From assembly GCA_041178545.1 (NCBI GenBank), contig JBEGVB010000056.1, forward strand, positions 1 through 64,000: DNA of 64,000 nucleotides, read 5' to 3'. This document shows positions 26,567 through 35,351 of this stretch, piece by piece. Every line of letters begins with the position of its first letter. Positions within the stretch are counted from its first letter, which is position 1. The notes beneath the pieces were generated by a model that did no database searches, was not told where the DNA came from, and worked only from the letters and a program-made list of their open reading frames with translations. The stretch comes from JBEATZ01 sp041178545. Lineage in GTDB: Bacteria; Planctomycetota; UBA1135; UBA2386. The position numbers and the translations under genes were made by a program.

Positions 26567-28507
26567 TCAGGACTCGCTGGCGAGCCGCTGGCACCACTCG
26601 GAAGTGGTGATGAGACGCCGGGTGCCGCCGCGCAGGACGGTGAGCCCGAGGCTGTCGACGTGCTCCAGCAGCGGGATCAGGAACTTGCGCGAGGTGTCCA
26701 GTTCGTCCCGGAGCTCGGGGATGTCCAACGACTCCTGGTGGCGCAGGCAGTTGGCGCGAATCGCCCGCATGGCGCGGACGACGATGCCGGTGCCGTAGTG
26801 GTGCTCCACGACCCTGTGGACGCGGCCTTCGTCGACGGCGCGGTCGACGAGTCCGAGGAGTGTGTCGCCCCCGACGCCCAGTGCGGCCTCGAGTTCGCCG
26901 AGTTCCGGCGGTCGGAAGCCCCTCGACTCGCACTCGGCAACCAGCCGGTCGAGCAGGGCCTGCTGCGCGGGTGGCAACGGGCGCAACCGGTCCACGAACA
27001 GGACATTGCCTTGGCTGCCTGGGCGCACGCGCCCCTGCGCGACCATGCGGTCCAGCACCGCGTCGATCATGGGCTGTGGCAGCGTCTTCGTGGTGCGCAG
27101 TGCAGTGCGCTTGATCGAGGCCGCAGCCGCTCGCTTCGCCAGCATGCGGTCGACGGACTCGAGCACCTCGCGCTCGCCTGCGTCGACGAGGGCCAGGTGG
27201 AACGCGCGCATCTGGCGGGCGTCGAGATGGACCGTGGGCATCGCGCGCAAGACGGCAACAACCTGCTCGTCGCCCGTCGAGAGCGCCCGTGCGAGGTCGT
27301 CGACGGCCTGGCCCTCGGGCCCTGCGAGAGCCAGTTCGTGCTCGATGCGGGCCTCGGGCCGGTCCCCCGCCGAGAGGATGCCCGCAAGCTCGTCGCCGAG
27401 GTCCTTGCGCCGGTAGCGCCCCGAGGACCCCAGCCGCAGCACCCTGCCGCCGCCCACGGTCACCGGCGGGTTCTGCAGCCGCAGCAGGAACCGGTCGCCC
27501 TGTGCACAGCACACGAGCTCGTCGAGTTCCACGCGCACGGTTGCACGCTCGCCGGCGCGCAAGGTCTCGCGGTCGAGCAGCAAGAGCTCTCCGCGCACCT
27601 CGACCGTTCCCGTGTGGAACCGGATGGGGTCCCGGTGGGAGAGCGGACGCGAGCGGGCAGTGAGCACCAGTTCGAGGTCCACGGCGTTGCCGGCGGCGAA
27701 CACGCCCGGGGCGGCTGCCACCATGCCGCGGTGCAATCCGGTCTCGCGGGCGTCGGGGACCGACAGTGCCGTGCTGTGGCCGGCAACCGCCTCCTCCACC
27801 TTGCCACCGTATGCGTGCAGTCCGCGCACCTTCAGGCGGGTGCCACCCGGCAGGACCTCGACCTCGTCGCCGGCGCGGATCGACCCGCTCACGGGAATGC
27901 CCGTGGCCACGGTGCCGATGCCAGGCAGCGTGAAGACGCGCTGGATCGGCATGCGGAACGGACCGCGGCTCTGCCGGGGTGCAACCTGCAGGGCGAGGGC
28001 CTCCAGCTTGGTGCGGAGGTCGTCCAGGCCCTCACCGGTGACCGAGCTCACGCGCACCACCTCTGCACCGTCGAGCACCGTGCCGCGCACCAGCTTGCGC
28101 ACCTCCTCCTCGGCGACGTCGGCGAGCACCGGGTCGACCATGTCGACCTTCGTCAGGGCAATGAGGCCGCCGCGAACCCCGAGCAGGTCGAGGATGTCCA
28201 CGTGCTCGACGGTCTGTGGCATCACGCCGTCGTCCGCAGCCACCACGAGGATGGCGAGGTCCAACCCGGTGCAGCCAGCGACCATGTTGCGCACGAAGCG
28301 CTCGTGACCAGGAACGTCGACGAGGCCGAGCCAGCGGCCGTCGGAGAGCTTCAGGCGCGCGAACCCGAGGTCGATGGTGAGGCCGCGCTCCTTCTCTTCC
28401 TTGAGGCGGTCGGGGTCGATCCCCGTGAGCGCCTTCACCAGGCTGCTCTTGCCGTGGTCGATGTGGCCGGCAGTGCCCACCACCACCGGATGGATCGCAC
28501 GGGCCAT
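26567..28507 (-). CDS. selB: Selenocysteine-specific elongation factor SelB
   Basis: 646-aa translational GTPase that brings Sec-tRNA(Sec) to UGA codons by binding the SECIS hairpin in the mRNA. GTPase motifs: G1 GHIDHGKS (14-21), G3 DVPGHE, G4 TKVD. The EF-Tu-like domains 2 and 3 follow, and the C-terminal half (~380-646) has the winged-helix repeats that bind SECIS RNA. Length is normal. It starts 10 nt after the C4 zinc-ribbon gene with no clear ribosome site. No selA, selD, tRNA-Sec or UGA-containing selenoprotein was found in this window, so those must lie elsewhere. Confidence 0.95.
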   Translation of the reverse strand: MARAIHPVVVGTAGHIDHGKSSLVKALTGIDPDRLKEEKERGLTIDLGFARLKLSDGRWLGLVDVPGHERFVRNMVAGCTGLDLAILVVAADDGVMPQTVEHVDILDLLGVRGGLIALTKVDMVDPVLADVAEEEVRKLVRGTVLDGAEVVRVSSVTGEGLDDLRTKLEALALQVAPRQSRGPFRMPIQRVFTLPGIGTVATGIPVSGSIRAGDEVEVLPGGTRLKVRGLHAYGGKVEEAVAGHSTALSVPDARETGLHRGMVAAAPGVFAAGNAVDLELVLTARSRPLSHRDPIRFHTGTVEVRGELLLLDRETLRAGERATVRVELDELVCCAQGDRFLLRLQNPPVTVGGGRVLRLGSSGRYRRKDLGDELAGILSAGDRPEARIEHELALAGPEGQAVDDLARALSTGDEQVVAVLRAMPTVHLDARQMRAFHLALVDAGEREVLESVDRMLAKRAAAASIKRTALRTTKTLPQPMIDAVLDRMVAQGRVRPGSQGNVLFVDRLRPLPPAQQALLDRLVAECESRGFRPPELGELEAALGVGGDTLLGLVDRAVDEGRVHRVVEHHYGTGIVVRAMRAIRANCLRHQESLDIPELRDELDTSRKFLIPLLEHVDSLGLTVLRGGTRRLITTSEWCQRLASES

Positions 28508-28517
28508 CGCAGGAGGC

Positions 28518-29222
28518 CTAGCTACCGAGGTACAGGATGCGCTGGCAGGCGTCGCACTCGACGACCGAGGACCCTCCCATGAGGCGCGCCACGTCGTTGG
28601 TCGTGACCTTGTTGTAGCAGCCCTGGCAGTAACCGCCCTCGACCGGGGCCACGGCCACGCCGTTGCGGGAGTCGAACAGCCGCTGGTAGCGACCGAGGAC
28701 CTCCGGCGGCACGCCCTGTGCCATCTGGTCGCGCTTCGCCTGCACGCCGGCGGTCTCGCGGTTGCGCAGTTCGCGCAGCTTGGCGGCCTCGGCGAGGAAC
28801 TCGTCGAAGATCTTGCGTTCGGCAGCGACCAGCTCTGCGGCCTCGCCAACCTGCTTGCGCAGGGCCTCCACCTGTTCCAGCAGCACGAGGCACTTCTCCT
28901 GCTGCGAGTCGCGCTCCTTGCGCACCGTCTCGATGCTGAACAGCGTGGCCTGGTACTCGGCGTTGTTGCGCACGGTGTTGAGCCGCTCGTTGAGCTTGGT
29001 GACCTCGGCATCGCCTGCCTTGATCGAGACCTCGAGCTGCCGCGCCTCCACCTCGGCCTTGTCGGCAGCTTCCTTGCGGGCCACGCGGGCGCGCTCGAGC
29101 TCGTCGAGCTTCTTCTTCCGCCGCGCCTCCTCCGCAGGGAGCGAGGTGAGGTCCTTCCGGATCGAGGCGATCTCCTGGTCGACCTTCTGCAGTTCGAGGA
29201 GCTTCTGGACGTGCGGATGCAA
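28518..29222 (-). CDS. Coiled-coil protein with C-terminal C4 zinc ribbon (CT398-like)
   Basis: 234 aa. Residues ~1-170 form a long antiparallel coiled coil (heptads such as LEQVEALRKQVGEAAELVAA). The C-terminus carries a zinc ribbon with two CxxC pairs, YCQGCYNKV and ECDACQRILY. This is the C4-type zinc-ribbon/CT398 family, a helical hairpin with a metal-bound end; a role linked to transcription or secretion has been suggested in Chlamydia. TTG 29222 makes the chain begin HPHVQKLLELQKVDQEI as in relatives; TTG 29240 is possible, and an upstream ATG (29357) would add non-homologous sequence across the promoter. It is first in an operon with selB. Confidence 0.85.
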   Translation of the reverse strand: MHPHVQKLLELQKVDQEIASIRKDLTSLPAEEARRKKKLDELERARVARKEAADKAEVEARQLEVSIKAGDAEVTKLNERLNTVRNNAEYQATLFSIETVRKERDSQQEKCLVLLEQVEALRKQVGEAAELVAAERKIFDEFLAEAAKLRELRNRETAGVQAKRDQMAQGVPPEVLGRYQRLFDSRNGVAVAPVEGGYCQGCYNKVTTNDVARLMGGSSVVECDACQRILYLGS

Positions 29223-29250
29223 GGCGGTTCGGGTGGGCAAGAGGCACCCG

Positions 29251-29279
29251 ATGGTAGGTAGACGGCCACGGAGACTCAA
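29251..29279 (-). promoter_or_regulatory. Promoter TTGAGT-N17-TACCAT for the zinc-ribbon/selB operon
   Basis: Minus strand: -35 TTGAGT (29274-29279), exact 17-nt spacer, -10 TACCAT (29251-29256). Predicted start of transcription near 29244, about 20 nt before the chosen TTG codon. Confidence 0.6.
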
Positions 29280-29336
29280 GCCGCACGCAACCTCTTCCCC
29301 CACACGGTCCGACTGGGGGCCGCCCCGAAACGCCAA

Positions 29337-29363
29337 GGCCCTGCGGGACGGTCCCACAGGGCC
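29337..29363 (-). terminator. Terminator hairpin after rpoD
   Basis: GGCCCTG (29337-29343) pairs with CAGGGCC (29357-29363). Inside, after one mismatch, GGG (29345-29347) pairs with CCC (29353-29355) around a 5-nt loop. It lies ~33 nt past the rpoD stop; a weak T-containing stretch (TTGGCGTTTC) follows on the minus strand. Confidence 0.6.
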
Positions 29364-29395
29364 TCGGCCAGGTGCCTGAGCAGGACCGCCTTGGC

Positions 29396-31132
29396 TCAGC
29401 CGATGTCGCCGCCGAGGGAGTCGAGGAACCCGCCGAGCCGGCGTGCCCGCACGGGGTGCTGGAGCTTGCGCACGGCCTTGGCCTCGATCTGGCGCACGCG
29501 CTCACGGGTGACGCGGAAGATGCGGCCCACCTCCTCGAGGGTGTAGGTGTAGCCGTCGCCGATGCCGTAGCGCAGCTTGATGATCTCGCGCTCGCGGAAC
29601 GTCAGCGTGTCGAGCACCGACTCGATCCGGTCCTTGAGCATCTCGCGGCTCGCGGCCGTGACCGGCGACTCGACGCTCTCGTCCTCGATGAAGTCGCCGA
29701 AGTACGAGTCGTCGGACTCGCCGATCGGGCGGTCGAGGGAGATCGGGTGCTTGCTGATCTTCATCACGCGCTTGGCCTCGTCCACCGAGACCTGCGCTGC
29801 CTCTGCCACTTCCTCGATGGAGGGCTCGCGACCCTTCTGCTGCGTGAGCTTCTTGCTCACGTTGCGCAGCTTGCTCATGGTCTCGATCATGTGGACCGGG
29901 ATGCGGATGGTGCGCGCCTGGTCCGCGATCGAACGCGTGATGGCCTGCCGGATCCACCACGTGGCATAGGTCGAGAACTTGTAGCCACGGCGGTACTCGT
30001 ACTTCTCCACCGCCTTCATCAGGCCGGTGTTGCCCTCCTGAATCAGGTCGAGGAACGACAGGCCGCGGTTGCGGTACTTCTTGGCGATGGAGACCACCAG
30101 GCGCAGGTTGCCGGAGGAGAGCTTGCGCTTCGCGTCCTCGTAGTTGGCATAGGCCTGCCGCACGAACGTGAGGCGGTCGCGCAGCCGCTCGACGGTCTCG
30201 AGTCCGTCGACCTGCAGTTCCACCAGGCGACGCTTGGTGTCGGCAGCGTCGGGGTTGCTGATCTGGGCGCCGCGGTAGCGGGCGAGCCGCGCCTGCATGC
30301 GCTCCATCTCCTGCAAGCGGCTCTCCAGCAGGTCGATCATCGGCCGGACCTTCTTGCCCTGCAGGTTGAGTTCCTCGATCAGCGCCACGGCCTTGCGGCG
30401 GCGGCTGAAGATCCTGCGCTTGAGCACCAACTGCTCCGCCTCGGTGGGGTTGCCCTCGAGCAGCACCTGGAAGTCGATCTTTGCTGCCTCGTACAGCAGC
30501 TTGAGGGTCTGGATGTTGCCCGGCAGGCGGAAGGAGAGGTCGGCCTTGCCCACCTCGGGGTCCTGCTGGTTGACCTTGAGGGTGCGGTCGAAGGCGAGCT
30601 CGCCCTTGAGCACGTCCTCGAGGATCTCGATGGCGTTCTGCTGGCCGTAGCCAGAACTCAGCACCTCCTTGCGGAACTGCTTGCGCGTCAGCTCGATCTT
30701 GCGCGCGAGGCTGATCTCCTCCTCGCGGGTGAGCAGCGGGATCTCGCCCATCTGGGTGAGGTACATGCGCACCGGGTCGTCGATCTTCTCGGTGATGTCG
30801 ACCATGGGCGCAGAGAGCTCGGCCTCCGTGGGCTCCTGCAGCTCCATCTCGGGCGCCATGTCGATCTCGTCGCCACCGTCGTCGGGCTCACCGGCGCCCG
30901 CCTCCTCCTTGGCACCGCCTGGCCCTGTGGCCTTGAGTGCCTTGAGCTTGGCCTCGTCCTCGACGAGCTCCAGGCCGGCCTCCTCGATCAGGCGCATGGC
31001 CTTCTCGATGTGCTCGGGCTGCTGCTGGTCCTCGGGCAGCACGGCGTTCAGCTGCGCGATGGTCACGCCGCCGGCCTTGCGGCTGTTCTTGATGAGGGTC
31101 TTGACCTTCTTGTCGAGGGTGTCCGTGGACAT
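29396..31132 (-). CDS. rpoD: Primary RNA polymerase sigma factor (RpoD/SigA)
   Basis: 578-aa housekeeping sigma factor directing RNA polymerase to the TTGnAn/TAnnnT promoters seen in this window. Region 1.1-like N-terminus with a basic start and acidic linker (~1-110); region 1.2 DPVRMYLTQMG.IPLLTREEE; a long non-conserved region; region 2 with FLDLIQEGNTGLM and the -10-binding segment STYATWWIRQAITR; region 3; and region 4.2 LEEVGRIFRVTRERVRQIE for -35 contact. All essential parts are present. It sits 60 nt downstream of dnaG, the classical macromolecular-synthesis arrangement, and ends in a terminator hairpin. Confidence 0.97.
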   Translation of the reverse strand: MSTDTLDKKVKTLIKNSRKAGGVTIAQLNAVLPEDQQQPEHIEKAMRLIEEAGLELVEDEAKLKALKATGPGGAKEEAGAGEPDDGGDEIDMAPEMELQEPTEAELSAPMVDITEKIDDPVRMYLTQMGEIPLLTREEEISLARKIELTRKQFRKEVLSSGYGQQNAIEILEDVLKGELAFDRTLKVNQQDPEVGKADLSFRLPGNIQTLKLLYEAAKIDFQVLLEGNPTEAEQLVLKRRIFSRRRKAVALIEELNLQGKKVRPMIDLLESRLQEMERMQARLARYRGAQISNPDAADTKRRLVELQVDGLETVERLRDRLTFVRQAYANYEDAKRKLSSGNLRLVVSIAKKYRNRGLSFLDLIQEGNTGLMKAVEKYEYRRGYKFSTYATWWIRQAITRSIADQARTIRIPVHMIETMSKLRNVSKKLTQQKGREPSIEEVAEAAQVSVDEAKRVMKISKHPISLDRPIGESDDSYFGDFIEDESVESPVTAASREMLKDRIESVLDTLTFREREIIKLRYGIGDGYTYTLEEVGRIFRVTRERVRQIEAKAVRKLQHPVRARRLGGFLDSLGGDIG

Positions 31133-31192
31133 CGATGGTTCTGGTTTCTGCAGTGAGGGAATACGTGGGGAAGTTCGGGGGCGTTGGCGCGG

Positions 31193-33073
31193 TCAGGTGG
31201 ACCTGGGCCGCTCCTGGCGCAGTTGTTCGACCAGCCTGCGGGTGAGTTCGTCGGCCACCTCGCGGTTGCCGGAGGAGAGTGCCTCCTGCAGCTGCTGGCG
31301 CGTCGAACGCACGTCGTCGCGGACGGTCACACGCTGGCGACCGCGCTCGATGGACTCGAGGAACGGCTTCGGCTGGGTGATGCCCTGCGCACGGTTCGCA
31401 GCCTCGGCCAGCAGTTGGCTGAGGTCGGGTCGGTCCGTGCACGAGGCAAAGAGGCTGCGGAGGACGTCGGCGCTGGCGGTGCGGCCATGTCCGACGGCCT
31501 CGCGGATCCACCCCATGAGCTCGGCGACCGGCTCGAACTGGAGGGGAGCCACCAACTCGACCTGGCTCAGCAGGGGCTGGGCCACCATGCAGGCGAGCAG
31601 GTCGGTCTCGGCACGCTCGAGAGGGGTGCGCGGGCGCGCGGGGCGCACGGCAACGGGCGGGACCGACGGGATGGCTGGGCCTTCCCCGTCCCGACGCGCT
31701 GCGCCGCCTTCCGCTGATCCTTCTCCAACCGCGGCCCGGGCAGGGGTGCGCACGGGATCCGGCCGCGTACGCACCATGCGGGTCAGGACGGCGGCAGGCA
31801 TGGCGAGGTGACGGGCCATCTCCTCGACCAGGGCATGACGGCGCACCTCGCTGTCCGCCGCCTCGAGCAACTTGGCGCACTCCTTGGCAAGCGCCTCGGT
31901 CTGGACCGCGCCAGCCCCACCGATGCGCCGCCGCAGCAGCCGGAACCACACGGTGAGTGCGTCCTCCGCGCCGTCGAGGAGGTCTGCGAAGCGGGCGCGA
32001 CGCTCGGCGACCATGTCGGGGTCGTCCCCGTCCCGCGCCGCGAGCATCTCGCCGGGGTCCTTGGCACCGTCCATCAGGGCGATGCGGACCACCACCGCGC
32101 TGCTCACCAACTCGCGCATGGCGCGCTCGGCAGCCTGTGCACCGGCGCGGTCGCCGTCGAACAGCAACACCAGTCCCTCGGTCGCGTAGCGCTCGATCTT
32201 GGCCACGTGCTCGCCAGTGAACGCAGTGCCGAGCGTGGCAACTGACCCCTGGAAACCGGCAAGGTGGCTGGCGATGACGTCGGTGTAGCCCTCCATCACC
32301 ACGATCCGGCGGCTGCCCGCGAGCTTGGCACGGTGCAGCCCGAACAAGACCTTGCGCTTGTTGAAGAAGGGGGACTCGGGGGAGTTGACGTACTTGGGCG
32401 GCACGAACCCGTCGGCGCGGGGCGTGTCCATGCCGGGCAGGATGCGACCGCCGAAACCAACCACGCGACCGCGCTCGTCCTCGATCGGGAACATCACGCG
32501 GCCCGCGAACAGCTCGCGACCGTTCCGCAGCAGCCCCGACTCCTCGAGGACGGTCCGCGGCAGCTTCTTGCGCGCAGCGAAGGCCGCGAGGGAACCCTGT
32601 GCCGGGTGGTAACCGAGGGACCACGGCAGCACGGCCTCGCCGAGCCCGCGGTCGGCGAGGTAGCCGGCGGCGGCAGACCCCTCGGGAGTGCGGAGCGAGG
32701 CGTGGAAGAAGGCACGGACCTCCGAGAGCACCTCGTACGGGTCAGGCCCGCGGACCACGTCCTGTCCCCCCCGCTGGAACACCCCCTCGAGCGAGATGCG
32801 CGCACGCTCGGCAAGCCGCTCGAAGGCCTCGCGGAAGGTGAGCCCCTCGCGCTCCATCAGGAAGGTGAACACGTCACCCGACTTGCCGCACCCGTAGCAG
32901 TGGAAGTGCTGGCTGTCCGGGTAGACGGTGAACGAAGGCCCCTTCTCCTGGTGGAACGGGCAGAGGGCGACCAGCGTGCGTCCGCGCGGGCGCAACGGCA
33001 GGTAGCTCTCGATCATGGCGACCAAGTCGTTGGCCTCCTTGACACGGAGCTTGACGTCCTCAAAACGATCCAT
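31193..33073 (-). CDS. dnaG: DNA primase DnaG
   Basis: 626-aa primase making RNA primers at the replication fork. CHC2 zinc finger at the N-terminus with Cys38, His41, Cys59 and Cys62 (CPFH, CYGC). The RNA polymerase domain with TOPRIM motifs follows: VMEGYTDVIA with the catalytic Glu, and FDGDRAG with the metal-binding Asp pair. The C-terminal helicase-interaction region (~430-626) is diverged and linked by a Pro/Arg-rich stretch. ATG 33073 is chosen because the family starts just before the finger; the frame stays open upstream but is Pro/Arg-rich. rpoD follows. The ~320-nt leader upstream is discussed separately. Confidence 0.96.
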   Translation of the reverse strand: MDRFEDVKLRVKEANDLVAMIESYLPLRPRGRTLVALCPFHQEKGPSFTVYPDSQHFHCYGCGKSGDVFTFLMEREGLTFREAFERLAERARISLEGVFQRGGQDVVRGPDPYEVLSEVRAFFHASLRTPEGSAAAGYLADRGLGEAVLPWSLGYHPAQGSLAAFAARKKLPRTVLEESGLLRNGRELFAGRVMFPIEDERGRVVGFGGRILPGMDTPRADGFVPPKYVNSPESPFFNKRKVLFGLHRAKLAGSRRIVVMEGYTDVIASHLAGFQGSVATLGTAFTGEHVAKIERYATEGLVLLFDGDRAGAQAAERAMRELVSSAVVVRIALMDGAKDPGEMLAARDGDDPDMVAERRARFADLLDGAEDALTVWFRLLRRRIGGAGAVQTEALAKECAKLLEAADSEVRRHALVEEMARHLAMPAAVLTRMVRTRPDPVRTPARAAVGEGSAEGGAARRDGEGPAIPSVPPVAVRPARPRTPLERAETDLLACMVAQPLLSQVELVAPLQFEPVAELMGWIREAVGHGRTASADVLRSLFASCTDRPDLSQLLAEAANRAQGITQPKPFLESIERGRQRVTVRDDVRSTRQQLQEALSSGNREVADELTRRLVEQLRQERPRST

Positions 33074-33460
33074 TGGGGGTGCGGATCCGGCGGGGCACAT
33101 GGGGAACGTGCCCACAGGAGCCTTGGCATGGCCGGGTGTCGGCACGCCGAGGTCTGGGGGCACGGGAAACTGGGCGGAGAAAGCTACTCCAGCCACCGGA
33201 CGGAGGTCGGGACACGACCGAAATCCAGAGGGTCGGACCGTTCTGGACCCGTCGCGGGTGCGACTCTGGGACCGGTCACGGTGCCGTGGAACAGCTGCGT
33301 TTCCGCCCCAAGTGCTGTGCGTCCTGAGGGTTGGACTGAAGCCAACCACGCCCGGATGGATCGTTGGTGTGCCGGGGGACGTCCCTAGTGCGGAACCCCG
33401 TTTTGTAGCACGTTCTTGCCACCCGTCAACCGGCTTCTCTGCGTTCTGGCTCGCAGCCGC
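33074..33460 (-). other. 387-nt gene-free region: dnaG leader with hairpins
   Basis: No credible ORF on either strand. It contains, in minus-strand order, a promoter (33402-33429), a 10-bp palindrome GGGACGTCCC (33376-33385), a hairpin GGTTGG/CCAACC with 7-nt loop (33329-33347), and a hairpin GGGCAC/GTGCCC with 9-nt loop (33093-33113) ending 20 nt before the dnaG start. If the promoter is real, dnaG carries a ~320-nt structured 5' leader. Confidence 0.5.
33402..33429 (-). promoter_or_regulatory. Promoter TTGACG-N16-TACAAA, probably for dnaG-rpoD
   Basis: Minus strand: -35 TTGACG (33424-33429), 16-nt spacer, -10 TACAAA (33402-33407). It is the best -35 match in the window and lies in an AT-rich patch within very GC-rich DNA. 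It begins just past the 3' end of rsmA. Confidence 0.6.
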
Positions 33461-34342
33461 TCAGGCCATGGAGGCGGCAGCCCAGACCCCGACCAGCGCA
33501 TCGGGGGAGAGCGCCTCGGCGCGCAGGCCCAGGTCAACGCCAGGTTCGGGCAGGTGGAGCCCGGCGGCTCCCAGCGCCATCGGCAACGTGGTGCGCATGG
33601 TCTTCCGGCGCTGCTGGAACAACGCCCGCACGAACGTGGCGAGGCTCCGGCGCGCTGCCGCGGTCGAGAGGCGGGGGGACAAGTCCTCCCGCAGGGCGAG
33701 CTCGACCAGGGCCGACACGACCTTGGGGCGGGGCCGGAACACCTGCGGCGGGACGTCGCGCAGCAACCGGACTCGGTAGAGCGCCTGGCAGAGCGTGGCA
33801 AGGCTGCCATAGGCCTCGGTGCCGTGGGTCGCAGCCAGTCGCTGGCCGAGTTCCTTCTGCACCAGGACCAGGATGCGCGCCGGCAGCGGGTCGAGACAGC
33901 AGAGCTCGGCAAGCAGCGGTCCCGAGACGGAGTAGGGCAGGTTGGCCGCGACGAGCAGCCGGCCACCCGGGCGGAGGCGCGGGCGCACTACGTCCAGGAC
34001 CTCTGCAGGCAGGCTGCCGCCGGGACCGGAGAGCGCGTCAGCGCGCACCAAGGTCACGTTCGAGAAGGCCGCGAGTTCCCGCGAGGCAACCTCGTACAGG
34101 CGGCGGTCGATCTCCACCCCCACCACCGAGCCGGCGACCGCGGCCAGCTCGCGGGTGAGGAACCCGAGCCCGACACCGACCTCGAGGACGACGTCCTCGG
34201 GGCCCGCGCCCGCGGATGCCGCGATCACGCGGTGGAGCGTTGGGTCGAGCAGGAAGTTCTGTCCGAGGCTGCTGCTGGGCCGGAAGCCGAGTGTCTCGAG
34301 CGTCTCCCGGAAGCTGGAGAAGGCGTCGCGGGACTCACTCAT
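33461..34342 (-). CDS. rsmA: 16S rRNA dimethyladenosine transferase RsmA (KsgA)
   Basis: 293-aa SAM-dependent enzyme that dimethylates two adjacent adenosines in helix 45 of 16S rRNA, a late step and checkpoint of 30S assembly. Motifs: N-terminal GQNFLLD (27-33), motif I LEVGVGLGFLT (53-63), acidic residue in VEIDRRL for SAM ribose, and motif IV NLPYSVSGPLL starting at 134. Full length. Its ATG overlaps the stop of the upstream FGE-like lipoprotein gene as ATGA, so translation of the two is probably coupled, an unusual partner for an rRNA methylase. Confidence 0.95.
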   Translation of the reverse strand: MSESRDAFSSFRETLETLGFRPSSSLGQNFLLDPTLHRVIAASAGAGPEDVVLEVGVGLGFLTRELAAVAGSVVGVEIDRRLYEVASRELAAFSNVTLVRADALSGPGGSLPAEVLDVVRPRLRPGGRLLVAANLPYSVSGPLLAELCCLDPLPARILVLVQKELGQRLAATHGTEAYGSLATLCQALYRVRLLRDVPPQVFRPRPKVVSALVELALREDLSPRLSTAAARRSLATFVRALFQQRRKTMRTTLPMALGAAGLHLPEPGVDLGLRAEALSPDALVGVWAAASMA

Positions 34343-35337
34343 GTCCCCAGCACCTCGACCAGGAGCCGCCCGACCGGTGTGAGCCCACGGTCGGGAGTGC
34401 GCTGCAGCAGGAGCTGCCACGGAGCACGCAGTGCCGCGGCATGGCCGGGACGCAAGAGGAACCGCCGCACCAGTTCGAGCTCGCGAGGCTGTGCCTCGAC
34501 CACGGACTCGGTGAGGCAAGTGAGCACGGAGAGAGGGTCCGCAGCAAGCCGCACCCCGAGCGACGAACCACTGTCGTGCGGCATCCGCATGGCCGTGCGC
34601 TGCTCCATGGGTGAGAGGAAGTCGGACCCGACCACGAGGCGCGGCACCCGGTCGGAGAGGGACTGCACGAGCCAACTGGGAGGCAACGCCTGCCCCGGGA
34701 CCAGCCAGACCGAGAGGGCAGGTGTGCGCGCGTTCTTCCACGGTCCCAGAACCAGCAACTCAGGCCAGGAGGCAATCGCCCCGAAGGGCGGGTCCTCGAC
34801 GAACCACTGCCCCGGAACCGACTCGGTCCACTCGGCCAGGTTGCCGACGAGGTCATAGGGGCCGTCTGCGCGACGGCCCGACTCGAACGTGCCCACGGGC
34901 GTGGGTTTACCGAGCCGCAGCTCGGCGGTGTTCGCGCGGGAGGTCTGGGCCGCATCGCCCCAAGGCCACGAGTAGGCCTGGTTGCCGGTGGCGGCGTAGA
35001 CCCACTCCTCGCCCCTCGGCAGGCGACAGAACCGCCAAGCCGCAAAGGCACGCGCCGCCGGCAGGTCAATGCCTGACTGCGGCAGGAAGCCGTCGGTGGA
35101 CGCGTCCGGGGTGGAAGCGCGGGGCTGGCCCAGGTACTGGGCCCAGTCGTCGCGCGTGACCTCGAAACGGTCCAGGAAGAACGGACCGCCTTGGTCCGGG
35201 GGACGCTCGAACAACACGAGGTCTCGCAGCGTCCCGAACCGACCTTCGCGCGCCACCAAGCCGCTGGCTGGCGCAGGCGACTCGGTGCAACCGACGAGCG
35301 CGAGCGACAACAGCAGGAGGGCGCGAAGACGGTGCAC
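34339..35337 (-). CDS. FGE/SUMF1-like lipoprotein
   Basis: 332 aa from GTG 35337 (TTG one codon upstream is possible). A signal peptide ends in a lipobox LVGC. Residues ~45-180 show the formylglycine-generating-enzyme fold: FEVTRDDWAQYL, then RLPRGEEWVYAATG, YSWPWGD and YDLVGNLAEWTES. The active-site cysteines of true sulfatase-modifying enzymes are not apparent, so a binding or scaffold role is more likely than catalysis. The last ~90 residues are helical and unassigned. It is the middle gene of an OmpA-like/FGE-like/rsmA operon. Acts at the envelope; partner unknown. Confidence 0.8.
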   Translation of the reverse strand: MHRLRALLLLSLALVGCTESPAPASGLVAREGRFGTLRDLVLFERPPDQGGPFFLDRFEVTRDDWAQYLGQPRASTPDASTDGFLPQSGIDLPAARAFAAWRFCRLPRGEEWVYAATGNQAYSWPWGDAAQTSRANTAELRLGKPTPVGTFESGRRADGPYDLVGNLAEWTESVPGQWFVEDPPFGAIASWPELLVLGPWKNARTPALSVWLVPGQALPPSWLVQSLSDRVPRLVVGSDFLSPMEQRTAMRMPHDSGSSLGVRLAADPLSVLTCLTESVVEAQPRELELVRRFLLRPGHAAALRAPWQLLLQRTPDRGLTPVGRLLVEVLGT

Positions 35338-35351
35338 CAAGGAACCGCCGC

